A DNA stretch of 64,000 nt from Hymenobacter cyanobacteriorum (GTDB taxonomy: Bacteria > Bacteroidota > Bacteroidia > Cytophagales > Hymenobacteraceae): the NCBI RefSeq assembly GCF_022631375.1, contig NZ_JALBGC010000002.1, forward strand, positions 1,031,238 through 1,095,237, written 5' to 3'. The notes below the pieces were generated by a model that was given only the letters and a program-made list of their open reading frames with translations, did no database searches and was not told the origin of the DNA. Position 1 is the first letter of the stretch, and the number at the start of each line of letters is the position of its first letter. Below are positions 27,358 through 35,284 of this stretch, in pieces. Made by a program: the position numbers and the translations under genes.

Positions 27358-28032
27358 ATGAATCCCTTCGAAGCCCAGCCCACTGCTGACCAGCCCAACG
27401 TGGCCCCGGAACAACTTTCCGGGGCCTCTTTGCTGCCTGCGCCCCCCGAATCGCCCCCGGCCACCGGTCCTACGTATGCGCCAGCCACCGAGCTGGTGCC
27501 CGAGCTGCCGCCGCTGCCCGAGGTGAAATCCGACGACGGCCGCGTGCTCATTACCGATACCAGCGTGACGGTGCAGGGCCGCGAGTTTCTGCTGCGCGAG
27601 CTGGAGCGGGCCGACGTGGCCCACGTGCGCTGGATACTGTGGTTTTTGCTGGGTGGCCTGGGGCTGGCTTTTGTGATGATTGTGTACTTGCAGAACGGGC
27701 TGCGCACCGGCCCGGCCATGCTGGGTATGGCTCTTACCGGCCTGCTGCTAGCCTACGGGCACCGCGGCACCAACCGCCTGCGCCTACACCGGCTGGGCCG
27801 CGAGGTGGTCAACTTCGCCCTGCCCGGCGAAACGCCGCCCTGGCAGCGCCTCACTGCCGAGCTGAACCGCCGCATTTTCCGGGTGCACGACCACGCTGCC
27901 CGGCAAGCCGCCGCCGAGCTGGCCGCCGCTGATGAGGCCATGCGCTTGGCCGCTCAGCAAGCTGCCGAAGCGGCCGCCGCTGGTGATTCATCCGGCTTCA
28001 CTGGCCCGGCAGTGTTTGAGGGTCGTGAATAA
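27358..28032 (+). CDS. Membrane protein with DUF6232-like core
   Basis: 224 residues. A proline-rich N-terminus (1-55) precedes DGRVLITDTSVTVQGREFLL, a pattern seen in small membrane proteins of the DUF6232 type, then two hydrophobic segments (about 92-112 and 118-138), and an alanine-rich helical C-terminus (about 175-215). The function is unknown; the second half of the name is a weak match. It lies 111 bases after the FKBP gene and just before a palindromic repeat. Confidence 0.5.
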   Translation: MNPFEAQPTADQPNVAPEQLSGASLLPAPPESPPATGPTYAPATELVPELPPLPEVKSDDGRVLITDTSVTVQGREFLLRELERADVAHVRWILWFLLGGLGLAFVMIVYLQNGLRTGPAMLGMALTGLLLAYGHRGTNRLRLHRLGREVVNFALPGETPPWQRLTAELNRRIFRVHDHAARQAAAELAAADEAMRLAAQQAAEAAAAGDSSGFTGPAVFEGRE

Positions 28033-28034
28033 TT

Positions 28035-28129
28035 CGTTTGTCATCCTGAGCGCAGCGAGGGACCTTATCACGCCAGAACACTTCGTCCGAACGTGATAAG
28101 GTCCTTCGCTGCGCTCAGGATGACAAACG
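28035..28129. repeat. Imperfect palindrome, family copy 5 (CATCCTGAGC type)
   Basis: CGTTTGTCATCCTGAGCGCAGC at 28035 mirrors GCTGCGCTCAGGATGACAAACG ending at 28129; arms of about 37 bases with one mismatch (GAGGGACC versus GAAGGACC), loop about 22 bases. Confidence 0.85.
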
Positions 28130-28192
28130 TTTTCATCAATTGTGTCCAATACCCAGCCGCCTCCGTAAGGCTGCGGGCCGGGCCGCATCTGC

Positions 28193-28200
28193 TACCTTCG
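28193..28200 (+). promoter_or_regulatory. -7 promoter box for kup
   Basis: TACCTTCG, one change from TAnnTTTG, 57 bases before the ATG at 28258. Confidence 0.45.
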
Positions 28201-28257
28201 CGCCCCGTAAACCAATTATAGCCCTCGCCTCTCCCGATACCTGACCTTTACCTTCCT

Positions 28258-30222
28258 ATGAGTTCCGATACGAAACACTCGCACACCGCCATATCCGGGG
28301 CGGGGCTGCTGATTGCCCTGGGCATTATCTACGGCGACATCGGCACCTCGCCGCTCTACGTGATGTCGTCCATCCTCAAAAGCGGCACCGTGCCCGATTT
28401 GATTGACGCGCATCTGGTACTGGGCGGCATCTCCTGCGTTATCTGGACGCTGACGCTGCAAACCACCGTGAAGTATGTGCTGCTCACGCTGAACGCGGAC
28501 AACAACGGCGAAGGCGGCATTTTCTCGCTCTACGCCCTGGTGCGGCGGCGCGGGGCCTGGCTCTCGGCCGTGGCCATCATCGGCGGCTCGGCTCTGCTGG
28601 CCGATGGCGTGATTACGCCGCCCATCTCGGTATCATCAGCGGTCGAAGGGCTCAAGAACGTGTTTCCGACGCTCACGCAGGATATTGTCGTTTACATCGT
28701 CATTGGCATCATCGCGGGGCTTTTCCTGCTCCAAAGCTTTGGGACTCAGATTGTAGGCAAGGCTTTCGGGCCGATTATGTTTCTGTGGTTCACGATGCTT
28801 GGCGTGCTGGGCACGAGCTGGATTATCCAGAACCCGGTCATTCTGAAGGCCATCAACCCCTACTACGCCTACGATTTACTGGTGCACTACCCCGGCGGCT
28901 TCTGGCTATTGGGCTCGGTGTTCCTCTGCACCACCGGGGCCGAGGCATTGTACTCCGACCTGGGCCACTGCGGCAAGGGCAACATCCGCATCAGCTGGAC
29001 TTTCGTGAAAACCACGCTGCTGCTCAACTACCTGGGCCAGGGCGCCTGGCTGCTGGCCCACCAAGGCCAGATGCTGAACGGCAAAAACCCGTTCTATGCC
29101 CTCATGCCGCAGTGGTTTCTGCTTATCGGCATCAGCATTGCCACCATCGCGGCCATCATTGCTTCGCAGGCCCTCATCACAGGTTCGTTCACGCTGGTAG
29201 CCGAGGCTATTCGCCTGAATATGTGGCCGAAAGTAAAACTCAACTACCCTACCGACGTGAAGGGCCAGCTCTTCGTGCCGAGCATGAACCGGCTGCTGCT
29301 GCTGGGCTGCATCGGGGTGGTGCTCTACTTCCGCGAGTCGACCAACATGGAAGCGGCCTACGGCCTGGCCATCACGCTTACCATGCTGATGACCACCATT
29401 TTGCTCACCGTCTGGCTGAAGGCCAAGAAGGTGGCGCTGCCGCTCATCATCCTGTTCGCGGTTGTGTATGGCATTATCGAGGGCTCGTTCCTGATTGCCA
29501 ACATGATTAAGTTTCCGCACGGCGGCTGGGTGTCGCTGGCCATCGGCGGCACGCTCATGGGCGTGATGTACGTGTGGCTGAAGGCCTACTACATCAAGCG
29601 CCGCCTCACGGAATTCGTGAAGCTGGAGCCCTACGTCGACGCCCTCAAACAGCTGAGCGACGACGATACCATCCCGAAATACTCGACCCACCTGGTGTTC
29701 CTCACTTCGGCCGAGCGCAGCTCCGAGATTGAGCAGAAAATCATCTACTCCATCTTCCAGAAGCGCCCCAAGCGGGCCGATATCTACTGGTTCATCCACG
29801 TCGATACCACCGACGAGCCGTATACGATGGAGTATAAGGTGAGCGAAGTGGCCAAGGACGATGTGTTCCGCATCAATTTCCGCCTCGGTTTCCGGGTGCA
29901 GCAGCGCATCAACCTCTACTTCCGCAAGGTGATTGAGGACCTCGTGCGCAACAAGGAAGTGGACATCACCTCGCGCTACGAGTCGCTGAACAAGCAGCAC
30001 GTCACCGGCGATTTCCGCTTTGTGGTGCTGGAGAAATTCCTCTCCGTCGAGAACGACTTCCCGACCCAGGAGAAGCTCGTGATGCAGGCCTACTTCTACA
30101 TCCGCCAGTTTATCGCCTCCGAAGACCAGTACTTCGGCCTCGATACTTCCTCCGTGAAAGTAGAGAAAGTGCCGCTGGTGATTGCGCCCGTGCGCGAAGT
30201 GGCGCTGAAGCGGATTAAGTAA
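28258..30222 (+). CDS. kup: Kup-type low-affinity potassium transporter
   Basis: 654 residues, the usual family length. Inner-membrane K+/H+ symporter of the Kup/HAK/KT family. The signature GIIYGDIGTSPLYV lies in the first membrane segment, and TLTLQTTVKYV, ADNNGEGGIFSLYALV and GVITPPISVSSAVEG follow. About 12 membrane segments occupy residues 10-450; the last 200 residues form the cytosolic tail, with LVFLTSAERSSEIEQKIIYSIF. Single gene ending in a strong terminator. Confidence 0.95.
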   Translation: MSSDTKHSHTAISGAGLLIALGIIYGDIGTSPLYVMSSILKSGTVPDLIDAHLVLGGISCVIWTLTLQTTVKYVLLTLNADNNGEGGIFSLYALVRRRGAWLSAVAIIGGSALLADGVITPPISVSSAVEGLKNVFPTLTQDIVVYIVIGIIAGLFLLQSFGTQIVGKAFGPIMFLWFTMLGVLGTSWIIQNPVILKAINPYYAYDLLVHYPGGFWLLGSVFLCTTGAEALYSDLGHCGKGNIRISWTFVKTTLLLNYLGQGAWLLAHQGQMLNGKNPFYALMPQWFLLIGISIATIAAIIASQALITGSFTLVAEAIRLNMWPKVKLNYPTDVKGQLFVPSMNRLLLLGCIGVVLYFRESTNMEAAYGLAITLTMLMTTILLTVWLKAKKVALPLIILFAVVYGIIEGSFLIANMIKFPHGGWVSLAIGGTLMGVMYVWLKAYYIKRRLTEFVKLEPYVDALKQLSDDDTIPKYSTHLVFLTSAERSSEIEQKIIYSIFQKRPKRADIYWFIHVDTTDEPYTMEYKVSEVAKDDVFRINFRLGFRVQQRINLYFRKVIEDLVRNKEVDITSRYESLNKQHVTGDFRFVVLEKFLSVENDFPTQEKLVMQAYFYIRQFIASEDQYFGLDTSSVKVEKVPLVIAPVREVALKRIK

Positions 30223-30279
30223 GGACCGCAGATTCTAACGAATTTGACGGATTCCGCAGATTACGGTGGCCGTTGATAC

Positions 30280-30318
30280 AACAAAAAAGCCCGTGCAAGC
30301 TGCACGGGCTTTTTTGTT
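30280..30318. terminator. Bidirectional rho-independent terminator
   Basis: An 18-base perfect stem (AACAAAAAAGCCCGTGCA and its complement; arms 30280-30297 and 30301-30318) with a 3-base AGC loop. It sits between convergent kup and the M61 peptidase gene. Confidence 0.9.
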
Positions 30319-30358
30319 GCAAGAATAATCCCACGGTTCGCGGCGCAAAGGCTCCGCC

Positions 30359-32179
30359 CTACTTGCCCAGCCACTTGGCCAGCACGGCCTGCTGGGCGGG
30401 CGTGGGGCTGGCTACCGGCTGAACGGTGAATTTACGGTCCGTATCGGCCAGCATCTTCAGCTTCACGTCGCGCAGGAGGCCGTCGCGGCGCACCTGCAGG
30501 GTTACTTCGCTGCCCACGGGGCCGCCGGCCAGGGCCTTTACGGTTTCCTCGCTGGGCGCGGCGCCGTTGATGAGCACCACTTCGTCAGTGGCGCTGAGGC
30601 CGGTGGTCCAGGCGGCGCCGTCGCGTTTCACGGCGGTTACCAGCAGCTTGCCGGTGCGGTTCGAGAACGAGGCGCCCAGTGTGCCCTGCGTGGCGGGCAC
30701 ACTCGTAATCGTGAGGCCGGCGTAGCCCAGCGCCGTAGCAAAATCGATGGGCTGGGTGCCGTACACGCTGTTCTGGAAGAAGCTGTCGAAGCGGCGGCCG
30801 GCCACGGTGGCCACGGCATCCTGGTACTCCTTATCGGTAAAGCCACGCTTGGCTTTCAGGTAATACGTGTCGTAGAGCAGGCGCATCACGTCGTCGAGGT
30901 GCTTCTTGCCCTGGGTAGCCTGGGCAATGTTTAAATCGAGCCAGGTTCCGATGAGGTCGCCCTTCGAGTAGTAGCTGATTTGGGTGTTGTTGGCGTTTTC
31001 GTTGGGTCGGTAATACTTAATCCAGGCGTCGAAGCTCGACTCGGCAGCCGATTGGATACGGTTGCCGGGCGTGTTCTCCACCTCCGTGATGGCGTTGCCG
31101 AGACGGCCCAGGTACTCGGCCTGCGTGAGCACGCCGGCCCGCGCCAGAATCTGCTTCGAGTAGTATTCGGTCATGCCCTCGCTCACCCACAGCATGTGCG
31201 TGTAGTTCTCCTGGTCGTAGTTGAACGGCCCCAGCGCCACCGGCCGGATGCGCTTCACGTTCCAGAGGTGGAAGTACTCGTGCGCCACCAGCCCGAGGAA
31301 GGATTTCATGCCCGCATCGGTGCTGTAAGCGGTGCGGCCCACCTCCAGCGTGGTCGAATACAGGTGCTCGAGGCCGCCGCCGCCGCGCTCCAGATTGTGC
31401 ACGATGAATACGTAATGGTCGAGTGGGTTCTGGCCCACCACGCGGTGCGCTTCTTCCACTACGCGCTTCATGTCGGCCACAATTTTGGCATCGTCGGCGG
31501 TGTACTGGCCGTACATGGCCACCTGGTGCGGCGTGCCGTTGGCCGTGAATTCCAGCACTTTTTGGTTGCCGATTTCCATCGGCGAGTCGGCCAGTTCGTC
31601 GTAGCTCGCGGCTTTGTAGGTGAACTTGCCGGTGCCCGGGCGCAGGGCCGTGCTCACTTGGCTCCAGCCGGCGGCGGGCTGCACCACCACAGTGCTGGGC
31701 AGCATCTTGTTATCAGCGGGGTACATGAACACGCTACTGCCGTTGAGGTAGCCGTGGTCGGCGTCGATAAACGAGGTACGCACGCTCAACTCAAACGCAT
31801 ACACGCGGTAGCTCACCCGGAAGCTGCCCTGCTTGGGGTGCTTCACGCGCCAGGTGTTCTTGTTGATTTTCTCCACCTCCAGCGGCTGGCCGGCAGCGGT
31901 GCGGGCCTCAAAGCCCTCCACGTTTTTAGAGAACTCGCGCACCAGGTACGAGCCCGGGGCCCACACCGGCATTTTCAGGTCGGTGTAGTCGGCCCCGAAG
32001 CCGCCCAACTCCAGTTGAACTTCAAAGTAGTGCGATTGCGGCAGCGGCATGCTCAGCGTGTAGCGCAGCGAGGGTACGGCGGCCGCAGGGCCCGGGGCGG
32101 CCGTGGCCGTACCCAATTGACAAGTCAGCAGCCCGGCCAGGGCGAAAGCGCGGAGCGCGGCAGTGGAATTTCTAGGCAT
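30359..32179 (-). CDS. M61 family metallopeptidase with PDZ domain
   Basis: 606 residues with a signal peptide (ending TATAA). Glycyl-aminopeptidase type (M61). The zinc motif HEYFH starts at His300 and continues LWNVKRIRPVALGPFNY, followed by the downstream glutamate in WVSEGMTEYYSKQIL. A PDZ domain fills about 500-570 (GLTITSVPATQGTLGASF, WTTGLSATDEVVLINGAAP). It probably acts in the periplasm or at the surface. Alone on the minus strand; the start ATG at 32179 is supported by the signal peptide. Confidence 0.92.
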   Translation of the reverse strand: MPRNSTAALRAFALAGLLTCQLGTATAAPGPAAAVPSLRYTLSMPLPQSHYFEVQLELGGFGADYTDLKMPVWAPGSYLVREFSKNVEGFEARTAAGQPLEVEKINKNTWRVKHPKQGSFRVSYRVYAFELSVRTSFIDADHGYLNGSSVFMYPADNKMLPSTVVVQPAAGWSQVSTALRPGTGKFTYKAASYDELADSPMEIGNQKVLEFTANGTPHQVAMYGQYTADDAKIVADMKRVVEEAHRVVGQNPLDHYVFIVHNLERGGGGLEHLYSTTLEVGRTAYSTDAGMKSFLGLVAHEYFHLWNVKRIRPVALGPFNYDQENYTHMLWVSEGMTEYYSKQILARAGVLTQAEYLGRLGNAITEVENTPGNRIQSAAESSFDAWIKYYRPNENANNTQISYYSKGDLIGTWLDLNIAQATQGKKHLDDVMRLLYDTYYLKAKRGFTDKEYQDAVATVAGRRFDSFFQNSVYGTQPIDFATALGYAGLTITSVPATQGTLGASFSNRTGKLLVTAVKRDGAAWTTGLSATDEVVLINGAAPSEETVKALAGGPVGSEVTLQVRRDGLLRDVKLKMLADTDRKFTVQPVASPTPAQQAVLAKWLGK

Positions 32180-32310
32180 TCGGAATTAGTTGAGGGACTA
32201 GCAAGGGCGCAAAGTAAGGCCGCCGGGTTGCCTCCAACCTAGCAGCGCCCGGCTCCGTTAGGGCCTAGCGTGGCGCTTACCCGGCCACTTCTACGTTTTT
32301 TTTCAGCAGC

Positions 32311-33270
32311 ATGCGGTATATCTGGATGATTTTTGGCGTCCTGCTCGTGGCGATGCTGGCCATGTTGCCGCGTCTGGGCAACCGCAAGCCCGGCCCGATG
32401 CCCGAAAAAGCCCCCGTTCAGCAAGTGGCGTACTCCCCCGCCGCCCTTGCTCCTTCGGCCCCCGCCAACCTGGCCCGGGCCGACAGCATCGTGGCCTTCG
32501 GGCTGGCCCAGCGCGGCACGCCCTACGTGTGGGCCGGCACCTCGCCGCTCACGGGCTTCGACTGCTCGGGGTTCATCATGTACACGTTCGCGCATTTCGG
32601 GGTGCCCATTCCGCATTCCACGGCTCTGCTCGTCGACGTGGGCCGACCCGTGGCCCGCGCCGAAGCCCAGCCCGGCGACATCGTCGTGTTCACCGGCACC
32701 GCCCAAACCAGTACCACCCCGGGCCACGCCGGCATTGTCATCTCGCGCCGGGGCGAGTTGCCCCTGCGCTTCGTGCACGCCTCCTCGTCGCGCCGCGAGC
32801 CTTTCGTGAAAGTGAGCCAGGTGGAAGATTCTGACTACGAACGCCGCTTCATGCAGGTGCGGCGCGTGCTGGGGCCGGGCACTGGCGTAGTGGCCACGGC
32901 CAGGGCGAAAGCGCCAACTGTCGCTACAGTTACCGCTGCCGCACGAGTTGCCTCGCCCGTGCCGGCGATGCCGGCGCGCACAGTGGCTGTGGAAGAAACA
33001 GCTGCGCCAGTCACGGCGCTGCCCAAGGTGCTGCCGAAGCTCCCGGTGAGCCGCCGCGTTGCTGCTCGCAAGCCGGCAGCAAAAACTGCTACAACGCGCA
33101 AAGCCTCCACCAAGCCCGTTGCGAAAGCAAAGACAGTGGCAAAAACCGGTGCAAAAGCAGCTAAGACGCGGAAAGCTACTGCACGGCCAACTGCCAAGGT
33201 TTCGACACAAGCGAAATCGACTCCGGCGAAAACGGCTACTAAGAAGAAAAAGCCCGCTACCTCCCGTTAG
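32311..33270 (+). CDS. NlpC/P60 endopeptidase with long lysine/alanine-rich tail
   Basis: 319 residues. An N-terminal hydrophobic segment (MRYIWMIFGVLLVAMLAML) anchors or exports it. The NlpC/P60 domain (about 55-175) has the catalytic cysteine in LTGFDCSGFIMYTF near 90 and the histidine in TPGHAGIVISR near 145. From residue about 190 the chain is low-complexity, and residues 245-319 are a Lys/Ala/Thr-rich, histone H1-like tail (KPAAKTATTRKASTKPVAKA). Cell-wall hydrolysis is expected; the basic tail may bind anionic wall or nucleic acid (inference). Confidence 0.85.
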   Translation: MRYIWMIFGVLLVAMLAMLPRLGNRKPGPMPEKAPVQQVAYSPAALAPSAPANLARADSIVAFGLAQRGTPYVWAGTSPLTGFDCSGFIMYTFAHFGVPIPHSTALLVDVGRPVARAEAQPGDIVVFTGTAQTSTTPGHAGIVISRRGELPLRFVHASSSRREPFVKVSQVEDSDYERRFMQVRRVLGPGTGVVATARAKAPTVATVTAAARVASPVPAMPARTVAVEETAAPVTALPKVLPKLPVSRRVAARKPAAKTATTRKASTKPVAKAKTVAKTGAKAAKTRKATARPTAKVSTQAKSTPAKTATKKKKPATSR

Positions 33271-33290
33271 CCGAAACGCCCGAACGCAGC

Positions 33291-33346
33291 GATGCCCGGC
33301 CTGCCTTTGCCGTCCCACTAAAGGGCGGCTGGGCAAACCGGGCATC
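33291..33346. terminator. Long imperfect hairpin
   Basis: Outer stem GATGCCCGG / CCGGGCATC (33291-33299, 33338-33346) with inner GCC/GGC and GCCG.CCC / GGGCGGC pairing. It may terminate the NlpC gene or the small minus-strand transcript. Confidence 0.5.
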
Positions 33347-33420
33347 TAATCCTTCAAATCTTACCAAGCGGCGAAACTGGGGTACAGTTCCGGCGTCTTT
33401 CAGATAAGACCTGGCCGAAT

Positions 33421-33446
33421 GTGGGCAGCCTTAGGAGCTACCCCAC
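33421..33446 (-). other. Hairpin just downstream of the 23-codon reading frame
   Basis: On the minus strand GTGGGGTAGC pairs with GCTGCCCAC (one bulge), displaying TCCTAAG in its loop. It starts 11 bases after the stop codon of the small gene. The same TCCTAAGG string is displayed in the leader hairpin. Confidence 0.45.
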
Positions 33447-33456
33447 GAAGCTGTTG

Positions 33457-33528
33457 TTAGGCGCGTACTGCGGTGAAGCGTACGACATTCGACAGGCTTG
33501 GCAGGATTTGGTTGGGACTACTAGACAT
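33457..33528 (-). CDS. 23-aa peptide with an extended Shine-Dalgarno site
   Basis: ATG at 33528 opens a reading frame of 23 codons beginning MSSSPNQILPSLSN and ending TAVRA before TAA. Upstream, 5 bases away, is AGAAAGGAGGT (33544-33534 on the minus strand), an 11-base match to the sequence complementary to the 16S rRNA 3' end. No other gene in this window shows such a site. A promoter lies about 100 bases upstream and hairpins flank the frame. No known family; a regulatory leader peptide or other small protein is possible. The neighbouring genes are not translated from it. Confidence 0.55.
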   Translation of the reverse strand: MSSSPNQILPSLSNVVRFTAVRA

Positions 33529-33533
33529 TTTGT

Positions 33534-33544
33534 ACCTCCTTTCT
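33534..33544 (-). promoter_or_regulatory. Extended Shine-Dalgarno sequence
   Basis: AGAAAGGAGGT on the minus strand, 5 bases before the ATG of the 23-codon gene. Unusual here, because Bacteroidota genes mostly lack such sites. Confidence 0.7.
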
Positions 33545-33561
33545 TTACGTTCGACATAACA

Positions 33562-33602
33562 CTTGCTCGCGCGGCCCAGCACCTTAGGACTGCTTGAGCA
33601 AG
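33562..33602 (-). other. Leader hairpin of the small minus-strand transcript
   Basis: CTTGCTC / GAGCAAG pair as a 7-base stem, enclosing a smaller AGCA / TGCT hairpin that displays TCCTAAGG. Confidence 0.45.
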
Positions 33603-33626
33603 GCCGTAGCACTCACTACTGAGCGG

Positions 33627-33656
33627 TAAAGTTAATAGCGGGGGCTAAGGTTCAAA
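33627..33656 (-). promoter_or_regulatory. Promoter for the 23-codon gene
   Basis: On the minus strand TTTG (33656-33653) and TAACTTTA (33634-33627) are separated by 18 bases, close to the Bacteroidota TTTG / TAnnTTTG arrangement. Confidence 0.5.
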
Positions 33657-33874
33657 GTTTCCAAGCGTTTTTTTGGTCGATTGGGCTGCCAATGGCCTTT
33701 TACAGTTGATTATCAGGTTGATTTTTTTTCGCCCGGAGGTTAAATCCAGGTTAAAAATAGGCCTGGCCCAAAACTGGCCGTAAACTTGCAAACCCTGCAC
33801 TAGCCACGCACCGGCGGCTGTCGGGAATTTTCCCTTACCTTTTCCTCACCAACCCACTCAACCTTCATCTCGAA

Positions 33875-34315
33875 ATGAAAAAAACCCTGCTCCTCCTTGT
33901 TCTCCTTGTGTTGGGTGCCGCCCGCATGGCCTCCGCTCAATCCATGTCGCCACTGGGTGTGTGGACCAATGCGGAGAAGAAGGCAACGTTTGAAATCTAC
34001 AAGTGCGGCGACAAGCTGTGCGGTAAAATCGTGAGCCTGACCGTGCCCAACGACCCCAAAACCGGCAAGCCTAAAACCGATTCGGAAAACCCCGACCCCA
34101 AGCTGCGCAGCCGCCCCCGCCTGGGCCTGGTGTTCATGCAGGGCTTCAAGTACGACAGCGATAACAAGTGGGACGATGGCAAAATCTACGACCCGGAAAG
34201 CGGCAAAACCTACTCCTGCTACATGAAGATGGAAAGCCAGAACACGATGGAAGTGAAAGGCTACATCGGCTTCTCGCTCATCGGCAAGTCGCAGACCTGG
34301 ACGCGGGTGAAATAA
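33875..34315 (+). CDS. DUF2147 family exported protein
   Basis: 146 residues with signal peptide (MKKTLLLLVLLVLGAARMASA). The mature part matches DUF2147: GVWTNAEKKATFEIYKCGDKLCGKIV, DPKLRSRPRLGLVFMQGF, KIYDPESGKTYSCYMKM. Small beta-barrel-like periplasmic protein; function unknown in most bacteria. Single gene with a strong terminator right after it. Start ATG at 33875 is fixed by the signal peptide. Confidence 0.9.
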   Translation: MKKTLLLLVLLVLGAARMASAQSMSPLGVWTNAEKKATFEIYKCGDKLCGKIVSLTVPNDPKTGKPKTDSENPDPKLRSRPRLGLVFMQGFKYDSDNKWDDGKIYDPESGKTYSCYMKMESQNTMEVKGYIGFSLIGKSQTWTRVK

Positions 34316-34341
34316 GCCCCGCGCCGCAACCGTTACAAGCC

Positions 34342-34376
34342 AAGCCGGCTCCCCACTGCGGGAGCCGGCTTTTTTT
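34342..34376 (+). terminator. Rho-independent terminator
   Basis: AAGCCGGCTCC / GGAGCCGGCTT (34342-34352, 34361-34371), loop of 8 and a run of T. Confidence 0.9.
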
Positions 34377-34493
34377 GTGGCTCGATTTCAGCTTTCTGCC
34401 CGCTTTGGTAGCGGTTTGGCGGGCCCTTTGGCCGCCCGGCCGCGTAAACTATTTGCCCGGGCCGGTGTTTCGACACCACTACGATTTGCAGCC

Positions 34494-35129
34494 TTGTTCC
34501 ATTTCATCCAGAAATTATTCCAATCGAAAGCGGCCGTCCCGGCGGCCTGGCACGCCGTGACGCTCACGCCGGCACAGGCCCGCCGCCACGCCCGCTGGGT
34601 TGGGCAGCACGTGTTTCTGAACTGGCTGGAGCCCTACTTCAAGGCCTACCACCTGCACAAAGGCGGGGCGGGCGGCCGGCGCGGCTTTCAGGTGCAGCCC
34701 CTTCGCGAAAACGGCCGCGAGGGCGTGCTGTTGTTTTACGATGCCAGCATCGGGCCCGGCAATTTCCGGCATTTCTACGAGCACCTGGGCGAGCGGCTGG
34801 TGGGCCTGGGCTACCACCGCGCCTGTGCCGACCAATGCACCCAGCGCAAAGACCACCTGGCCGAAACCACGCTCAAGCAGCTATTCAAGCCCAACCCCAC
34901 CGACTGCCCCGATACCGGCGACTGCAACCAGCGCTTCGGCCTGGTCACCATCGACCTGGTGGCCGTGAACGGGGAGCCGTTGTTTATTCGCGTGGCCAGC
35001 AACGCGGTGCGCCAGCCGGGCTTCACGCCCGCGGCCTCGTTTGAGGAGCTGCTGCGCGATTTGCTGGCCGCCCCGCCGCCCACGCCGGAAACTGCGGCGC
35101 TGATTCCGGAATATTATCAGCGGTTTTAA
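34494..35129 (+). CDS. Hypothetical protein, start codon uncertain
   Basis: 211 residues from TTG at 34494; GTG at 34377 would add 39 and GTG at 34557 would remove 21. There is no in-frame ATG. I prefer TTG 34494 because TTTGCAGCC lies just upstream, as before several other starts here. The protein has no signal peptide. It contains a cysteine cluster (CADQCTQRKDH, then PTDCPDTGDC) and a block RFGLVTIDLVAVNGEPLFIRVASNAVR. Not recognised. Confidence 0.6.
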   Translation: MFHFIQKLFQSKAAVPAAWHAVTLTPAQARRHARWVGQHVFLNWLEPYFKAYHLHKGGAGGRRGFQVQPLRENGREGVLLFYDASIGPGNFRHFYEHLGERLVGLGYHRACADQCTQRKDHLAETTLKQLFKPNPTDCPDTGDCNQRFGLVTIDLVAVNGEPLFIRVASNAVRQPGFTPAASFEELLRDLLAAPPPTPETAALIPEYYQRF

Positions 35130-35157
35130 AGACTGAATCGGCAGCTGTAACCAATAA

Positions 35158-35250
35158 AGCTGTCATCCTGAGCGCAGCGAAGGACCTTATCACGAGCGAA
35201 CAACTTGTTCTGCTTTGATAAGGTCCTTCGCTGCGCTCAGGATGACAGCT
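35158..35250. repeat. Imperfect palindrome, family copy 6 (CATCCTGAGC type)
   Basis: AGCTGTCATCCTGAGCGCAG at 35158 mirrors CTGCGCTCAGGATGACAGCT ending at 35250; arms almost perfect through GAAGGACCTTATCA. Lies between convergent genes. Confidence 0.88.
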
Positions 35251-35284
35251 GTTTAGTTTAGGTAAGCCCATTTTCTCTAAAACG

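Noticed and set aside
27988..28188. A short minus-strand frame across the palindrome at 28035
   Set aside because: Its product is only the translated repeat arm (CHPERSEGP-like), a well-known source of false proteins.
33271..33656. tmRNA or RNase P RNA as an explanation for the structured gap
   Set aside because: No tRNA-like end, tag frame ending Ala-Ala, or conserved RNase P core sequence can be seen.
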